This document shows positions 17,641 through 30,679 of a DNA stretch of 64,000 bases, piece after piece; the first letter of the stretch is position 1; each line of letters opens with the position of its first letter. This DNA comes from Margaritifera margaritifera (Eukaryota; Mollusca; Bivalvia; Unionida; Margaritiferidae). The notes beneath the pieces were generated by a model, which saw nothing but the letters and a program-made list of their open reading frames with translations, did not search any database and was not told the origin of the DNA. The stretch is taken from NCBI GenBank assembly GCA_029931535.1, contig JAQPZY010001414.1, positions 574,001-638,000 of the forward strand, written 5' to 3'. Made by a program: the position numbers and the translations under genes.

Positions 17641-19605
17641 TGTGCAGTATGATTAGACCTATACTTTAGTGTATGCGGTAACTACTACAAAACTGATGCT
17701 CCTCATATGGTTCTTTAGCAGAAATTATACTACCGTAAAAAATTACTGTTGTACGGTACTCACAACTTAGAAAACCATAGTACATGCGACCTTTAAATAG
17801 ACACGATGTTAAATAAAGAAAACTTTCTTATTATCATAAACCCTTGGGCTACCAATACACAGGACAGAAAAACTTACAATATGGCGATGATGGCAATAGT
17901 CTATATTTATATTCATGCCTTCATTGACACTTAACACAAATTTTATCATATTACATAAAACAAAGTTCAAAATTTAAAAAAAGAAATTTGATATGAAAAT
18001 TTTAATTTATATATTAAACCTCGTTGAAAAGAAAATGGTATGAGGGCCAATTTGGCCCAGAAAAAAACTCAGAATTTTTCAATATGGGTACAAATATATA
18101 TGTCTTTATTATAAAGATAAAAGTTTGAACGTTGACAGTAATTAATTTTTGAATGGAAGTTTCTATTTACATGGCAAGAAATAGCATTAAAAGAATGCTT
18201 GGCTTGACAAAACTTCCTTCTTTGGCCAAATTTAGAACATACAGAGCTTTCTATAACTCTTGCTTCAATCCAAAACCAATATGATATTTCAATATAATAT
18301 GAATTATATCTACATTCCTGAATACTCGAAGATTCTTTTGTTTCTCAATTGAATATATATATATATTCAAACGTCATGGTATTTCAGTTTTCACTGAAAC
18401 TTCATCACTCTACCCTTTAAAGATGTTTGCCTCTCTAGGATTGAATGGTATTAATGGCGACAAAGTTCAAAGGCTTTTGACTGCTGAATGCAAAGATCAT
18501 TAATATAATTAGTGTATTAACTCTCATGGCAATAATTTTGTATATTGTTAAAGAAAAAAACTTTTCAAAGTTCTTCATCAGATTTTCATCACAACTTTGT
18601 CCTAAAAAACCATTTAGGTTGACAGTAGAATCTTAGAGAGGGAAAATTAGTAGATCTTGTGTTTTTTTATGCCCGTTTACCTATATGTAAGTATGTACGG
18701 TAGTCAAATTAGTTGCCAAGGTTTGAATATTTACTGAATTGCAGACACATGACAGAATTGTGTCATAAAGCTAAGCTTTTCTTTGCATATATCTGAAGAT
18801 CATTGACGGCATTAGTTACAACTATGAGGAATAAGACTTCAACATAATTTCATAAATTGAGACCTCCTTTTAGTACTTTTATTAGAGTTCAAGGAATGAT
18901 AACAACGCATTTTATGATAAATCAAACCTTTTAACTCAACTTTTATGATTATATCTACTTTTACACTGCTGGTCTGTATTATAATTTTGTGACCCTTCGA
19001 GAAGGAAGGGAAATTAATTGAAACGAAAATGGTTATCTGCACGTATAATTCTACAAGCAAAGCACACTTGTGAATTAAGGCGAAGTTTTTCGGTAAGAAC
19101 TGTTAGTAGGGGAAGTTTTTAAGCATAGATACTTAAAAACTTATTGTGAACGATAAATTTAAATTTAAAAATGGGCTTTGGTTACTGTCAAAAGTGATAT
19201 GTGTTTCATTTTGTAAATAACTGTGGCTTTTTGTAAAATGAACTAATTTAGATACCGTAATAGATACGGCTGCTTTATAATGCATACTAGTATTAAGTAA
19301 CTGTAAGTAACTGTAACCTCTACAAGGGTTTCATCTACAACTATCCTAATTTTTGTATGGTAATTACATTGTTATATGAATACCTGTTATTGTGATTGAC
19401 TCATTGATTTACTGTTTGATTGATTGACCGATTGTCCTGCAATTACGCTTTAGTGTAACATACCAAATTTCGGAAGAGTCCACCGCTCTGAAGACCGTAC
19501 CAATTAGCTGGATTTGAGCGTTGTTGGCAGGAAGCTGGCGTGATCGTTCATGACTATTTGTGCTGACAAAAAAGAGTAATATCTTTGTTGTATAATACAT
19601 GTATG

Positions 19606-19608
<3 letters not shown>
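17641..19608. other. Intergenic, no gene seen
   Basis: AT-rich sequence with no domain-bearing frame. A perfect ATTGAATATATATATATATTCAA palindrome lies near 18348-18370. Confidence 0.5.

Positions 19609-19702
<94 letters not shown>
19609..19702. repeat. (TC)n microsatellite
   Basis: About 94 bp of TC with a single TTTC interruption. The Ser/Leu and Arg/Glu ORFs on the two strands are repeat artefacts. Confidence 0.95.
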
Positions 19703-19703
<1 letters not shown>

Positions 19704-20045
19704 CATGTGCAAATTTAACGTTGAAAATAGGAGGGAATGTGTGTGTTTGCCATACTATGTATTTCATGGTGACTTCAGATTTTTTTAAGCCGCTTTAACT
19801 GAATAAATCGATCGTGCTTACAACATTGTTTCTATTGTATTTTGTAGAGTGTTTTATATCAATCTCAACACAAAGAATACTAATACACTATAATACACTA
19901 AACAATAACACAACATATATATTTTAGCATAATTAAAGTCCCTAGCTATCGCAACAGCACTAACGGCTCGTTTAATAGCTTTGATGTTATGTAATTCCAG
20001 AAGTGAAGTACTGGGGGTGAAACTGTTATATGATAGTACATGTAT

Positions 20046-21131
20046 GTATAGAGTTAGTGGATTTGGATAATTTTCTAATACATACTTACAAACAGTTTAT
20101 ACTTTTGTATTGTTTTGGTACTATTAATGAAAAAGATACACTTTAATGGTACACTACTCCATCTGTTCACTTTCCAGGTCACTTAGATTATACATTTGGC
20201 AATTCAAAGTACCTTGTAAAGGTGTTTTGTATCACTGATTGCTATTGAATAGGGAACGCGAAGAAATGTGTAAACAGTTTTCTGATCCCCATATCGCCTT
20301 CTGTATAAAATTTATGGAAAATAGACTGTATGAGTAGGAATATTAATGTCGTATACAGTTCTTTATAAATGTATTTTTTTTTAAGTTACAGTATACAGGC
20401 TGGTCCTATAGAACATACAGTGGCTATCACTAAAAACCTGTTTAAATTTGGAAAAGCAAACAAAATGTAACAGTAGCTTATTTACACCACGGTACTCGTA
20501 TACAGATTGTGTTTATATTGTGTGTATTATTTTATCGAGACTTCATTCACAACATAAATATGGATACAAGCATAATGCATGATATGTAAATGAAAGTCAT
20601 CAATTCACTAACTGAAACAGGCATATACATATAAGAGCACAATAAATGCATACATCAGTTTATGATTGCTTGCACATATAGTTGCAAGTCTTAAGTGTGC
20701 GATGATGAAAAACACATATAGCTGTAATTAAATATTTAATATTGGGACTGATCTTGATGATAAATGTTTGACTTATATCAATCTACCTTTCCACCTATGT
20801 ACTGAAGTTCTATGCGCGTAACTTCCAAATTCGATTTGTCGTAATTCGATGTCACTATAACATTATCTGTCATGAGATGCACAACCGTTCTCTCTTGTTG
20901 TGACCACTAAGTAGGCAAAAGATGTAATAGGGTCAGATATACTTCTTGAATAATATAAATGTTGCACACCAAGGACGTCTTTTCAATAGCTTTACATGTG
21001 TAAAACCTCGCCGCAAACGGGTCGTTTTAACTTTGCATTCGGCTCTACCAATAATTTATAAGTATTGTCAATAGCAATTTCGTATGACGTGTCGTGGATT
21101 TTGTTTGCCTGGATTGGACGTGTAAAGCACT
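20046..21131 (+). repeat. Dispersed repeat Y, copy 2
   Basis: This is the partner of 4779-5875 and lies in the same orientation. Compared with copy 1 it lacks part of the GCTTTGCATTTTTGG stretch and carries small indels. The two copies flank different sequence on both sides. Confidence 0.75.
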
Positions 21132-21339
21132 CATCATAGCTCTCCCTTTAACTTCCTTCATCTGAATAAAAAGTTTAAAATCCTCTTTAAAAGTAGGAAA
21201 ACAGGAGACACAACTATGAAAAGAAAGCAAACGTTCGTGGTGCATTACATTTGTAATACATATTTTGTTTCAACAAAAAGTATTTGAACACGTTATAAAC
21301 AATCAATATTTTGACGAGACAAACAGTCGGTTGTTTAGA

Positions 21340-21640
21340 TTGGCAGACAAACACAACAATAAGATGATATAAATAGGACTATCGGTCGGACAGACGAAGA
21401 GATGAAATGACAATCGTACGGATCACCAAAGAGCGAAGAGACAGATGGGCAAATGGCGAACGGATGGCTGTAAGAACTGATGGACAGACAAAATTGTAGA
21501 CGAATAAAAGGATGGAAGGACGTGTCCACTGGTGGGTGAGCATATAAACGGGCGGGCCCATAAACGGACAAACACAATATCAGATTTAGACGGAAAACGG
21601 ACACAGAAACGCAGAGGAGTGAATGGAGGTTTGAACAGAT
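21340..21640. repeat. Diverged GGACAGA/GGACAAA-type simple repeat
   Basis: Purine-rich on the plus strand, with repeated GGACAGAC, GGACAAAC, GGATGG, CGGGCGGGCCC and ACGGA phrases every 10-20 bp. It looks like an old expanded tetranucleotide tract. The Ser/Cys-rich minus-strand ORFs across it are repeat readings. Confidence 0.5.
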
Positions 21641-22976
21641 AATGATGTTATCCAATGAATAATTGTACAGAAACACGGACGAAATTTCCAAAAATTGTAT
21701 AGTATTCGTTCAGACAAGTGAGAGACTAATTAAACCGTCTATTAGAGAACAAACACTTGAATAGTGTGTGACTAGTTCTGCGACCATTCGTTCGTTTCGA
21801 AATAGGGAAAACTTGATATGCCTAACAAATGAGTTTGTTAAGAAGTCGGTTTAAGAACATGTTATATCAGAAACACATTTCTAATGCTTTTTCGATGTAA
21901 TATTTCAAACATTACCATATTTTAGTATTTTAGCCTTTGTTATTTAAATGCCCATTCTTTCTCTCCCTCGCTATCCCCTTTTCTATCCTCCTCCCACCTC
22001 CCGAGGCCGTTTTATACTTTGAACCTGGACTAGTTTTGCAGTATCGATGTAGTTCTTACCGATGCCTTTTTTTTTTTTTTTTTTTTTGTAAATATCCAAC
22101 AATACAAGCAGAAATACCTTATCATAATACGCATGATCATTATTAATTATTTAGTCCAATTAAACATAATATCAAAATACAATGGTGATATGCAAATATA
22201 TTTGCTGAAATTACATACAGAAGAATGAGCACATAAGTTGCGTTCATATAAAAAGGATTAGGAGTTTTCTCTCTTTCTCTCCCTCTCTTTTTCACATATA
22301 TTAAAGGACTAATTCTTCCTAACATAGTACCCTTTACAAAACCTTAAATCAGTTACACAGTTAAATTACAGACACGATAGACCACTTGTAACGACACAGG
22401 GCTAGGATGAACTTGATTGCCATCTCAGGTCTAACAGACATTTCAGATTCAGTAAAAATACTAATTATATAATGGTGGTTTTTTAGCGAAAAGAAAAGAC
22501 CGCACACCTGTATAATTTGTCAGTTACGTGTATGAAAGGACTCCTGAGAGACCGTGTAGCTATTTTATCTAAATCAATAGACTGTTTGTTCAACATGTCG
22601 CTCTTGTCAAATATATCGCTTTTAAACTGCACTCCATAGTACGTGTCCAAATTATAAATGCAACTTAATTGTTCCCTTGATAAAATAGGCTGAAAGGTAA
22701 TTCAGTGCTTTTTTAAAGGATATTTATATTGATGCGGTTATCGATCTTGTTTGGCGAGCTCTCACTTAAGTTGTAATTATTTTCATATGCAAATAATTTT
22801 CTGAATAAGCACCGGCCCCCTCGGAGGTCGGATTAAAATGACTGATTATTATATGTGAAGGAAAATGTGCTCATTGATCGCTTATATCTTGTAAACATTT
22901 TGTAAGTGCAATATTGCAAACTTTGTCTTCGTTTCCTTTAACCCAACTTGCAAAATACATAGTCGCTTTGAAGGAT

Positions 22977-22978
<2 letters not shown>

Positions 22979-23018
<40 letters not shown>
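22979..23018. repeat. (TA)n microsatellite
   Basis: About 40 bp of TA. Confidence 0.95.
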
Positions 23019-23020
<2 letters not shown>

Positions 23021-23397
23021 GCGTAGTAATTTATGTCATACGACTGTTTTAGCAATTTTTATGATAGACGAATTTTTCTTTCTTTCACTTGCAGTTAAAG
23101 GTGTATGCTGAGTTAATTTTGAACATGGGAAATTGAATAGATACCTTTTGTAAGTAGTTATACACTTCAGTCAATGACTTCCTTATATATAGCTGTCAGC
23201 TGTAAACCTAACGTGCAGATCAGAGGAAAGGTTGGGTTTCGAATAGGTTCGATTAAGCGCCATCATTTTGAGTATCGTATGGTAGACACGTTTAGAAATT
23301 ATTGTAAACGTTGCAGCCTTAGTATTATAAATATCTCTATGTTTTCTCTGAAACAGAAAATGAGGTCGTGTTTACAGTTTTTATACTCACTCAAAGT

Positions 23398-23969
23398 TTT
23401 TACTTTTATATATCTCTTAAGTTCGATATGACATCGTAAATATCCGCCGCGATACCGAATGAATGAAAATAGCGTAAATTACGTACTATATATTATTATT
23501 TCTTAACCTATTATCATTAAATAGTCTTATTTTTCCCCATTTTGTTTAGCAATTTAGAATGTATGTGGTTTATGTGATTCTAGGATGGTCTTCTGAACAG
23601 AAATAAAAAGCAACTATCTTAAATTTTTATATGGAGCGCATGTACAGCCCAACTTAATTCTTTTACATTATGTCATGATTAGCCTTCACTACCACTTGAC
23701 AAAATATCGCGGTTGGTGATGCATGCACTCAGTGTTAAATATTGTCCACAATAATATATTTCTGGCTAAAATTGCGTTTTTCAGCGTTCCGCTAACATTT
23801 CGTCACGTGACGTGATATTGTCAGCGCGTGCCTATGATGTCATTGGGTTACCAAGTTGAAGACTTATCGGTATTGTATTGTTTTATAATAGAGATCAGAA
23901 TATGCATACAAATGTAATTTTTGGCCAGAATTTAGGACCATTTAGAAGCTCAAGTGAACCTAGTCCTTC
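23398..23969 (+). repeat. Dispersed repeat X, copy 2
   Basis: This is the partner of 3038-3612, same orientation. X lies downstream of Y here but upstream of Y at the left of the window. Confidence 0.75.
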
Positions 23970-25019
23970 ATCCATCTGCAGGTCCAACAACGTTTGAATC
24001 CAAAGTAGTGAAAGTAAGAAACACGTAGAAAACAAAGAAAAATTAAAGATTTCAGTTGTATTCTGTGTCAATCAAGCCATCCAAATATTCACATGTCTCT
24101 TTGGGAAATTTGATGCCATTGTTGAATAGATACAAGAGCAGACCATGGTCTATATCGTGAGCTTGACCGTGATATATATTCCAAATCTGAAGAAGGTGGG
24201 ATAAATGGTATTGAAATGAAAGGAAGTAAAAATCTTTACTGCTGAAGGTAATCTAGAGTGTGGATGGATGTACAGAAGGACATGCACACTACGCTAAAGT
24301 GATCGCTATGGCAACCTTGCACCAAAGGGGGCACGATAAAAATGACATTACATAAAGAAATGTGCATTGTTGCAGAAATACATCACAATGACCTATCTCA
24401 ATATCTTTAATTTTATGCATGAAATAATCTGCATTATAATGAGACAAGGCATTGGATACAAAATTAAATTACCTTTTCTTTCTAGAGAAGATCAAGAAGT
24501 TTAAAAACTTTAATTTGCCTAGTTTAAATGTATTTGAATAGTTCAAATAACTTTATACATAAAACTACAAGTTTTCAAGTTCAAACAATTGATGATAAAC
24601 CAGAAAATTATTTAATGGTGTGAAAACTCATCAGGTTGTCTACATACACAAACATTCAAAATTTATTTGAAGGTACCTGTATTATCATGCTAATTAGCTT
24701 TAATTTCAAGTCCAGGCAGTGCAAAAGACTATCAAAATGAGAAGTGGGCAGCGGTCTTCTGAATAAATTATGTCATATATTTTACACTCGAATTACAAAC
24801 AACTGCTAAAAATACAAGTAAAGAATATTAATTACATCCTATCTCGTTGAATGACATTTTAAATGCCTGGTAAATCCAATTGCTGGATAAACAGCTTATA
24901 TTTGAAAGACGTTAAATAAGTTTTTCCTTCATAAAATGCAGACAAACTTAAGTTGGAATAATGAAATCTGACTGTACTTAGTGTCAGGCTGTGTAAGAAT
25001 ATTTCATCCATCAATTAAT
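23970..25019. other. Intergenic, no gene seen
   Basis: AT-rich, no domain-bearing frame and no tandem structure. Confidence 0.5.
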
Positions 25020-25705
25020 TTTCCCCATGGAAATTTTCACTTTCAAAACTGCTGTTTAACATATACTTAAGTGTGAAATATAGAAAAATATTGGTGAAAT
25101 ATTTTTTCATATTTTTTTAATCCAAAATTATCCCATGTCAAAAATATATCCTTATTGTTTAACATGTGAAAATACAATACTTCCCATCATGCCATGTGAC
25201 ACTTGATTGTATGTGCCTATATAAGCTCTACTTGCAGAAAAAAAAGCATTTTGTGGATTTGAGCAGTAAATAGAAATCGCATTACTAGAACCTTTCAGAC
25301 ATGGAAATTATTTTTTGCGATACACATCTGACTCGCCATTCTTTGCATCTTTACGAAGTTATGTCCCTTTACAAACTTGACAACAATGTAAAAAATCATG
25401 TGTGCTGTATCGCTCAATTGACTTATTTTTGTAGTCAGATAGGGTAAAATTGTTTATAGAATGTCAAAACTTTAATTTACTGCAACAGATTAGGTATTTT
25501 CAGATGTACTGTTCTCTCAAATTGCCGATATTGTGTTTCGTGATCAGCCAAATAAATGCGATTGAAATTGAGGTGAACCTACAAAAAGGGGGGTGGGGGT
25601 GTGTGCTAAGGAGTGAATTCAATCTTCAAAGTTTCGATTCAGAAGCATGCTTGGTATATTATAAAAAATAAAATTTTCGCTTCCTGCGTAATTACCAGAT
25701 TTATT
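25020..25705 (+). repeat. Dispersed repeat Z, copy 1
   Basis: Aligns with 49260-49820 in the same orientation. Landmarks are AAGTGTGAAATATAGAAAA, AAAAATATATCCTTAT, GCAACAGATTAGGT and GTTCTCT(C/T). AA. In this copy it ends near TTCCTGCGTAATTACCAGAT. No conserved ORF. Confidence 0.65.
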
Positions 25706-26540
25706 TCATCTTGAAGTACATTGTAATTCATGGCTTTGCCACTCGTTAATAATATCACGTTTTTTGTACCACACAATGAGAAATATACTAGGTATTAATG
25801 TAAAATTTTAAAATATCCTCTATATATTTCTTACCAAACCATATATGTATCAATGTAGTATGAGCATATCAATTATTTAGAAATCAAACTTTCTTAAAGC
25901 TAGTATGGAAAATATATTCTGGAACAGCATACATTTTAACTAAGAAGCAAAATGTAAACAGCATGTTGTGAAATAGCATTGAATAATTATAATTAAGCAA
26001 TCTTGGCTTCAGTGACAATACTCAAATCGTTTCGAAAATGGAAACATAAAAATTCATAATTTTCAAACCATCGCATTTTTTAAGGTCCGATAACAATATT
26101 TGTTAACAAAAATGAAAAAGAACAACTATCAGAAACTATAAATCTGAACATCAGTTAAACTTTCATGACCTGAAAATGCAAATGAATATAATGGTTAAAA
26201 CCTAGGAACAAATTATAATCACACTAATAAAGACATCCCAAACATCCTACTGATGCAGGAACAATTTGACCTGCGAAATATTTATGTCTTTTAAAAATAT
26301 TAATATGCAGGCGTTATGCTAATAAACGTTATTTTACCTCATGAAGATACAGTCAGATTATCTACTATGAGTACTCAACATTCATGGTTCTACTTTTTAA
26401 TTGTTAACGTCTGTCTTGGTTTTTAAATTTTGATGTAGAATTTAATTTGGTTCCATAGGCACCTTGCTAGGACAGACTCTTTCCTCTTGACCTTTCCACC
26501 TGCTGCTTTCCCTGGAGGTGACGTTGTTCCAGAAACTTTA

Positions 26541-29500
26541 CTAGCTGTCTTTCAACGTCCTCTTGTTTACTTTCACAATGGATGCTGAATTGCTGCTTTT
26601 ACCTATTAAGAAATATTCCTTTTAATTTGAGGAGTCATACTCACTACATATTAACACGACTTTTAAATACGAACTCTTAAAGAGACCAATTTTGTAATAG
26701 AAAACATTAAAATTATAATTTTAAGTTCACCTTGAAAAAACATTACTATTGTCAATCTCTCTAATCTGCTCTAAAAGCAGTTTCTGTAAAACAGCTACTG
26801 GTTAGTGTCGTCTATCCTTATACAAGCATAATATACAAGTGTGTCTTCACTACAGAACGTGACGATTTCGAGATTCATGTTCATTTCTCAAAACTTTGTC
26901 AAAAAATACACATTTCTCATAGCACTATTATTACACGTAGGTAACAAGCGACGTCAATTCATGCCCAGTCTCTCGTGGAATTCATAGCACTATGATTACA
27001 CTTAGGTAACAAATGACGTCAATTTATGTCCTATCTCTCCCTGAGTTCACAGCGCTGTTATAAACTTCGGTAATAAATGTCGTCAATTTATGTCCAATCT
27101 CTCCCTGAGTTCATAGCACTATTATAAACTTAGGTAAAAAGTGACGTGAATGTATGTCCAATCCCTCCCTGACTTCATAGCACGACAATACACATTGATA
27201 ACAAGTGACGTCAATTTATGTCCAATCCCTCCCTGACTTCATAACACTACGATACACATTGATAATAAGTGACGTCAATGTATGTCCTATCCCTCCCTGA
27301 CTTCATAACACTACGATACACATTGATAACAAGTTACGTCAATTTATGGCCAATCTCTCCATGAGTTTGTCGCACTACGATACACTTTGGTAACAACTAA
27401 CATTATGATCATGTCATTTTAAGCTGCGTCGTAAGCGTTGATTTTATAAAAGTGGACATGGTTCATTTGTGGAACAAAACAACAGTCTTTCTTGTTTCCC
27501 CAAGATGGATCATCATTTCAGTGGGGCCTTTAAATTAGTGGTCTACAGAAACCACAAAACTAATAAATTTACATCAGTGGTGGTTTAAGGGATCATGTCT
27601 AGTAGGGTTTTGAAGCATAGCACTTTAATTCATTTAAGTTCTAAGCTTCATGTTCATCAAATGCAATAAATTACCTTCTGACTTATGGTCATTACTTTTC
27701 TCATCCGTTTCTTCTTCTTCTTCTTGCTCTGAACCATTATCATGAAGGTCTTCAATAACATCTATAAGAATAAATGTTCAAATTCATGAATATATGTTAC
27801 GGTAAATAAAATGTAAGATTGGATACCTGGTAACTGTTTTCATTATTTAAACCAGTTATAACAAGGGTATCAAACCTGGTACAAGTCTTGCAACACCTTG
27901 TCAGATTTTACCTTTAAATCTGGGACCTGACTATCAAGTATTTAACACATTTTCTAGTTGTAAAGTAAATTGTGAAGTGTCATCATCATATCTCATAATG
28001 TTCAGAAACTACAGATCAGACTAAGCCAAAACATCACACTCAGAAACAAGTTGCAGTGTGACATCTTCCCTTGCAATGACCTTGACTGCTGAGGTAGGTG
28101 GCATTGACTGTGGTACAAGACACACTGTCTAGCCATGATGTGTACCTGATTAAAGTACCAGCAAAAAGACAAATAGATGAATGGATAATGATCCAGAATA
28201 ATATGTTAGACTTCAGATGGTTTACACCAATTACATCCTTCCAACTAATTTTAATGACAGTGACAAATACTGGCTTGGAATGTAAACAGTGGCCTAGCAA
28301 CTGCCCAGGATTCCCCTCAACTGCAAGGGGGGGGTGGGGTGGGGGGGCAGGCCCAGTGGGATCCCAAAATGTCCATCGAACATGTGAACGTTTATTGGGA
28401 TGGGCCCCGTAATTAGGTTTTGCGAGGGGGGGTGCAGAAGCTCCTGCTACGCTACTGGATGGGAAGAGAAACTAAGCATATGTTCCATTTTAAAATAAAA
28501 TTATTAGTATGCAAAGTGTAGTCAGTAATAACAAACAATCTTAACCAGTATCACTTTGTAATATACTACAGTACAACATTGATTATACATATACCAGTTT
28601 TCTGGACTTGTATTTAGCTGAATCCCCTATATACCAAGAATTGGTTCTTTATATCATTTGCATTTATCTAGATGATCATTTATCAAGATACAACTGGTGT
28701 CTCTAATTTAACCACGATAAACAGTCTTTGACTGAACCAACAAATCGTTCAATATACTTTTTGATAAGCAACCAGAAGTTAGGAGCATTGAGAAAAAAAC
28801 CTGCTGATTAAGGGTAATATCAGGTGTAAGAACATTTTTGGGCTATGTGATGTATCGAAGATTTGTTTATTTTGTTTTCATACTTTGTACATCTTTCATC
28901 ATTGAATCGCTTCAAAATGCAGGTCTTCTCTCTGTACTACTGGGTACAAATCCATCCTTCAATTATTTTGTTACGTACAAATCAGACACTGAGGTCACCT
29001 GTACCATATAATTTAATTCAATTCGTTATTGACCCATAAATGGGGCCCTCAATGGAGCATCTACAAAATTTAAGAACATAAACAGAAATACTTGAATTAC
29101 TAGAAAGCATTATATGACACTGTATAAATATGAGATTTAAGTAAAGCTAGTTACATTAATATAGTAAACATTGTGTATAGAATAAGAACTGTATACACTA
29201 CACATTAGATTCTACAAAAGTATCGATAAGGAATCTCAAGGTAGAAACAATTACATGTTACCGTTATCACAAGGAACACCCTACATCCACAAGGAGGGTA
29301 TTCTATTCTACAGCACCATATTCTCAAAGGTTGTAATTGAATTCGTTACTCACATCTTCTCTGCACATGCTTCGATACTGCGTCTGTAGTGTGTTTCCTT
29401 CATGTGAAATCGAGGTCCAAAATAAGAGCAGATATACCTTCATAAGCTGTTTGGGAAAAAGGATTAAGTCAATTTGTCACATGAATGGATAGCAAATGAT

Positions 29501-29732
29501 TTAATATGATCTGCTGTTTTGGACGAATATAATAAACAACTTAGAAAGACCCTTCTTGTTTCTTGCTAGGCTGATCCTGAATGTCTTGGCTTTCAAGTTG
29601 ATGTCATCGTCATGGTCTTCCAAAGGTTTTCTCCTGAAGCAATCGAGTAAGTGTGCACACAAAGGCACGCGAAGAAAACCACATAAAATTGCAGTCGGCC
29701 TACGCCTAACACAGCGCAATGTCTTCTGCCAT
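26541..29732 (-). CDS. Candidate four-exon gene for a small acidic protein
   Basis: Proposed exons on the minus strand are 29732-29713, 29633-29551, 27761-27675 and 26602-26541. They sum to 252 nt, which is 83 codons plus a TAG. Phases agree at every junction. Acceptors are good (GATTGCTTCAG, TTATTCTTATAG, TTTCTTAATAG). The donor GTAATT at 27674 is fair, while GTGTTA and GTCTTT at the first two donors are weak, so an extra exon or different junctions are possible. The product starts MAEDIALRKPLEDHDDDI, continues with a basic segment, then an acidic run with five Glu in a row and a Lys/Ser-rich tail. No signal peptide, membrane segment or known domain is seen. A second open stretch beyond the stop (Gly/Lys-rich, 26460-26535) might be an alternative 3' exon. 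Not recognised. Confidence 0.4.
26918..27410. repeat. 64-bp tandem array with repeated TGACGTCA-like sites
   Basis: Units start at about 26918, 26983, 27048, 27112, 27176, 27240 and 27304, with a partial eighth from 27368. Each reads CATAGCACTA..ATACAC(T/A)T.GGTAACAAGTGACGTCAAT(T)TATGTCC.ATC(T/C)CTCCCTGA(G/C)TT. The octamer TGACGTCA (CRE/ATF half-site palindrome) is intact in several units and one base off in the others. The array lies in intron 3 of the candidate gene at 26541-29732. Confidence 0.85.
28287..28457. mobile_element. Short inverted-repeat DNA element (hAT-like MITE)
   Basis: The left end CAGTGGCCTAGCAAC and the right end, read in reverse complement as CAGTAGCGTAGCAGG, match at 11 of 15 positions. 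CAGTGGCGTAGC-type ends are common on non-autonomous hAT-like elements, so the assignment rests on the ends only. The body is GC-rich and carries a G-run at 28327-28347. No transposase and no obvious 8-bp target duplication are seen. Confidence 0.5.
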
Positions 29733-30182
29733 TAATAGTATGGAATTACTTAAATAAAAAAAAACAATTACCACTAATAGACAGACGTGATCATCTTTAT
29801 AACTATTTGTGTATATTACAGAGACACTGTATAGAAGCGATGTTCTGACTGGCCGACAGGCGATCAGAAGTCACGCACCAAGTTTACACCCCAAGTCTAG
29901 TCTCACCAAAGGAATGCCGCAAATTGTGTGTACTATTCACACACTGTGTAACTGACTGTCATACTTTACCGACTATGAGAGGACTTTCACAATATCACGT
30001 GGGCCATCCATAATGACCATCCTGAATCAATTTCCAAAGTAACTTTTCGACGACTGGTGTGTAAGTCCTCAAAATGCAGTTATCTCCTCAAGATGTCCTT
30101 CTGCAACACAAATCAGGTCCTCGCAAATATACTAAAACACACACAAACACACGTACACACACACATACACATTGTAAAATCA

Positions 30183-30345
30183 TAAATATACGTGGGGATA
30201 CAATTTTGTGGTTTGGAATTAAAAAGACGATTTCGTGGGGATGACTATTCCGTGGAGTCACAATGTTTGCCATACTGGATTTAATTTCGTGGATATTTGT
30301 TAGCCACGAAAATAACAAAATTAAATCCACCACGAATACAGCATG
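30183..30345. repeat. CACGAAATTAAATCC-type foldback repeat
   Basis: Several phrases of the type (G)TGGGGAT, TTTCGTGG and GGATTTAATTTCGTGG occur on the plus strand and face CCACGAAAATAACAAAATTAAATCC at 30303-30327. The facing segments form an imperfect hairpin. The block is probably a short interspersed inverted repeat. No coding content. Confidence 0.5.
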
Positions 30346-30457
30346 AAGCAGAAGAAAAACTTCACAAACGCACACACAAACTACTATATATATATCAAAC
30401 TACTATATATATATATATGTATGTATACACACACACACATACACACTACACTATATA

Positions 30458-30458
<1 letters not shown>

Positions 30459-30518
<60 letters not shown>
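30459..30518. repeat. (TA)n microsatellite
   Basis: About 60 bp of TA, preceded by an ACACAC patch. A CCTACACGAGTGGGTT phrase is duplicated just downstream (about 30559 and 30648). Confidence 0.9.
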
Positions 30519-30522
<4 letters not shown>

Positions 30523-30679
30523 GTTTGTGTGTACAGTTTTTAAATTGTGTCTTCCTATTCCTACACGAGTGGGTTCATGTAAACAAAGTTATACTGCGCT
30601 TGTACACTCGTAATTTTGTTTTTTAATTTTAGTTTTATCGTATCCCTACACGAGTGGGTTGGTGCAAAAAAAGAATACT

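Noticed and set aside
26918..27410. CRISPR-like array
   Set aside because: Units are contiguous 64-bp repeats without unique spacers, in an animal genome.
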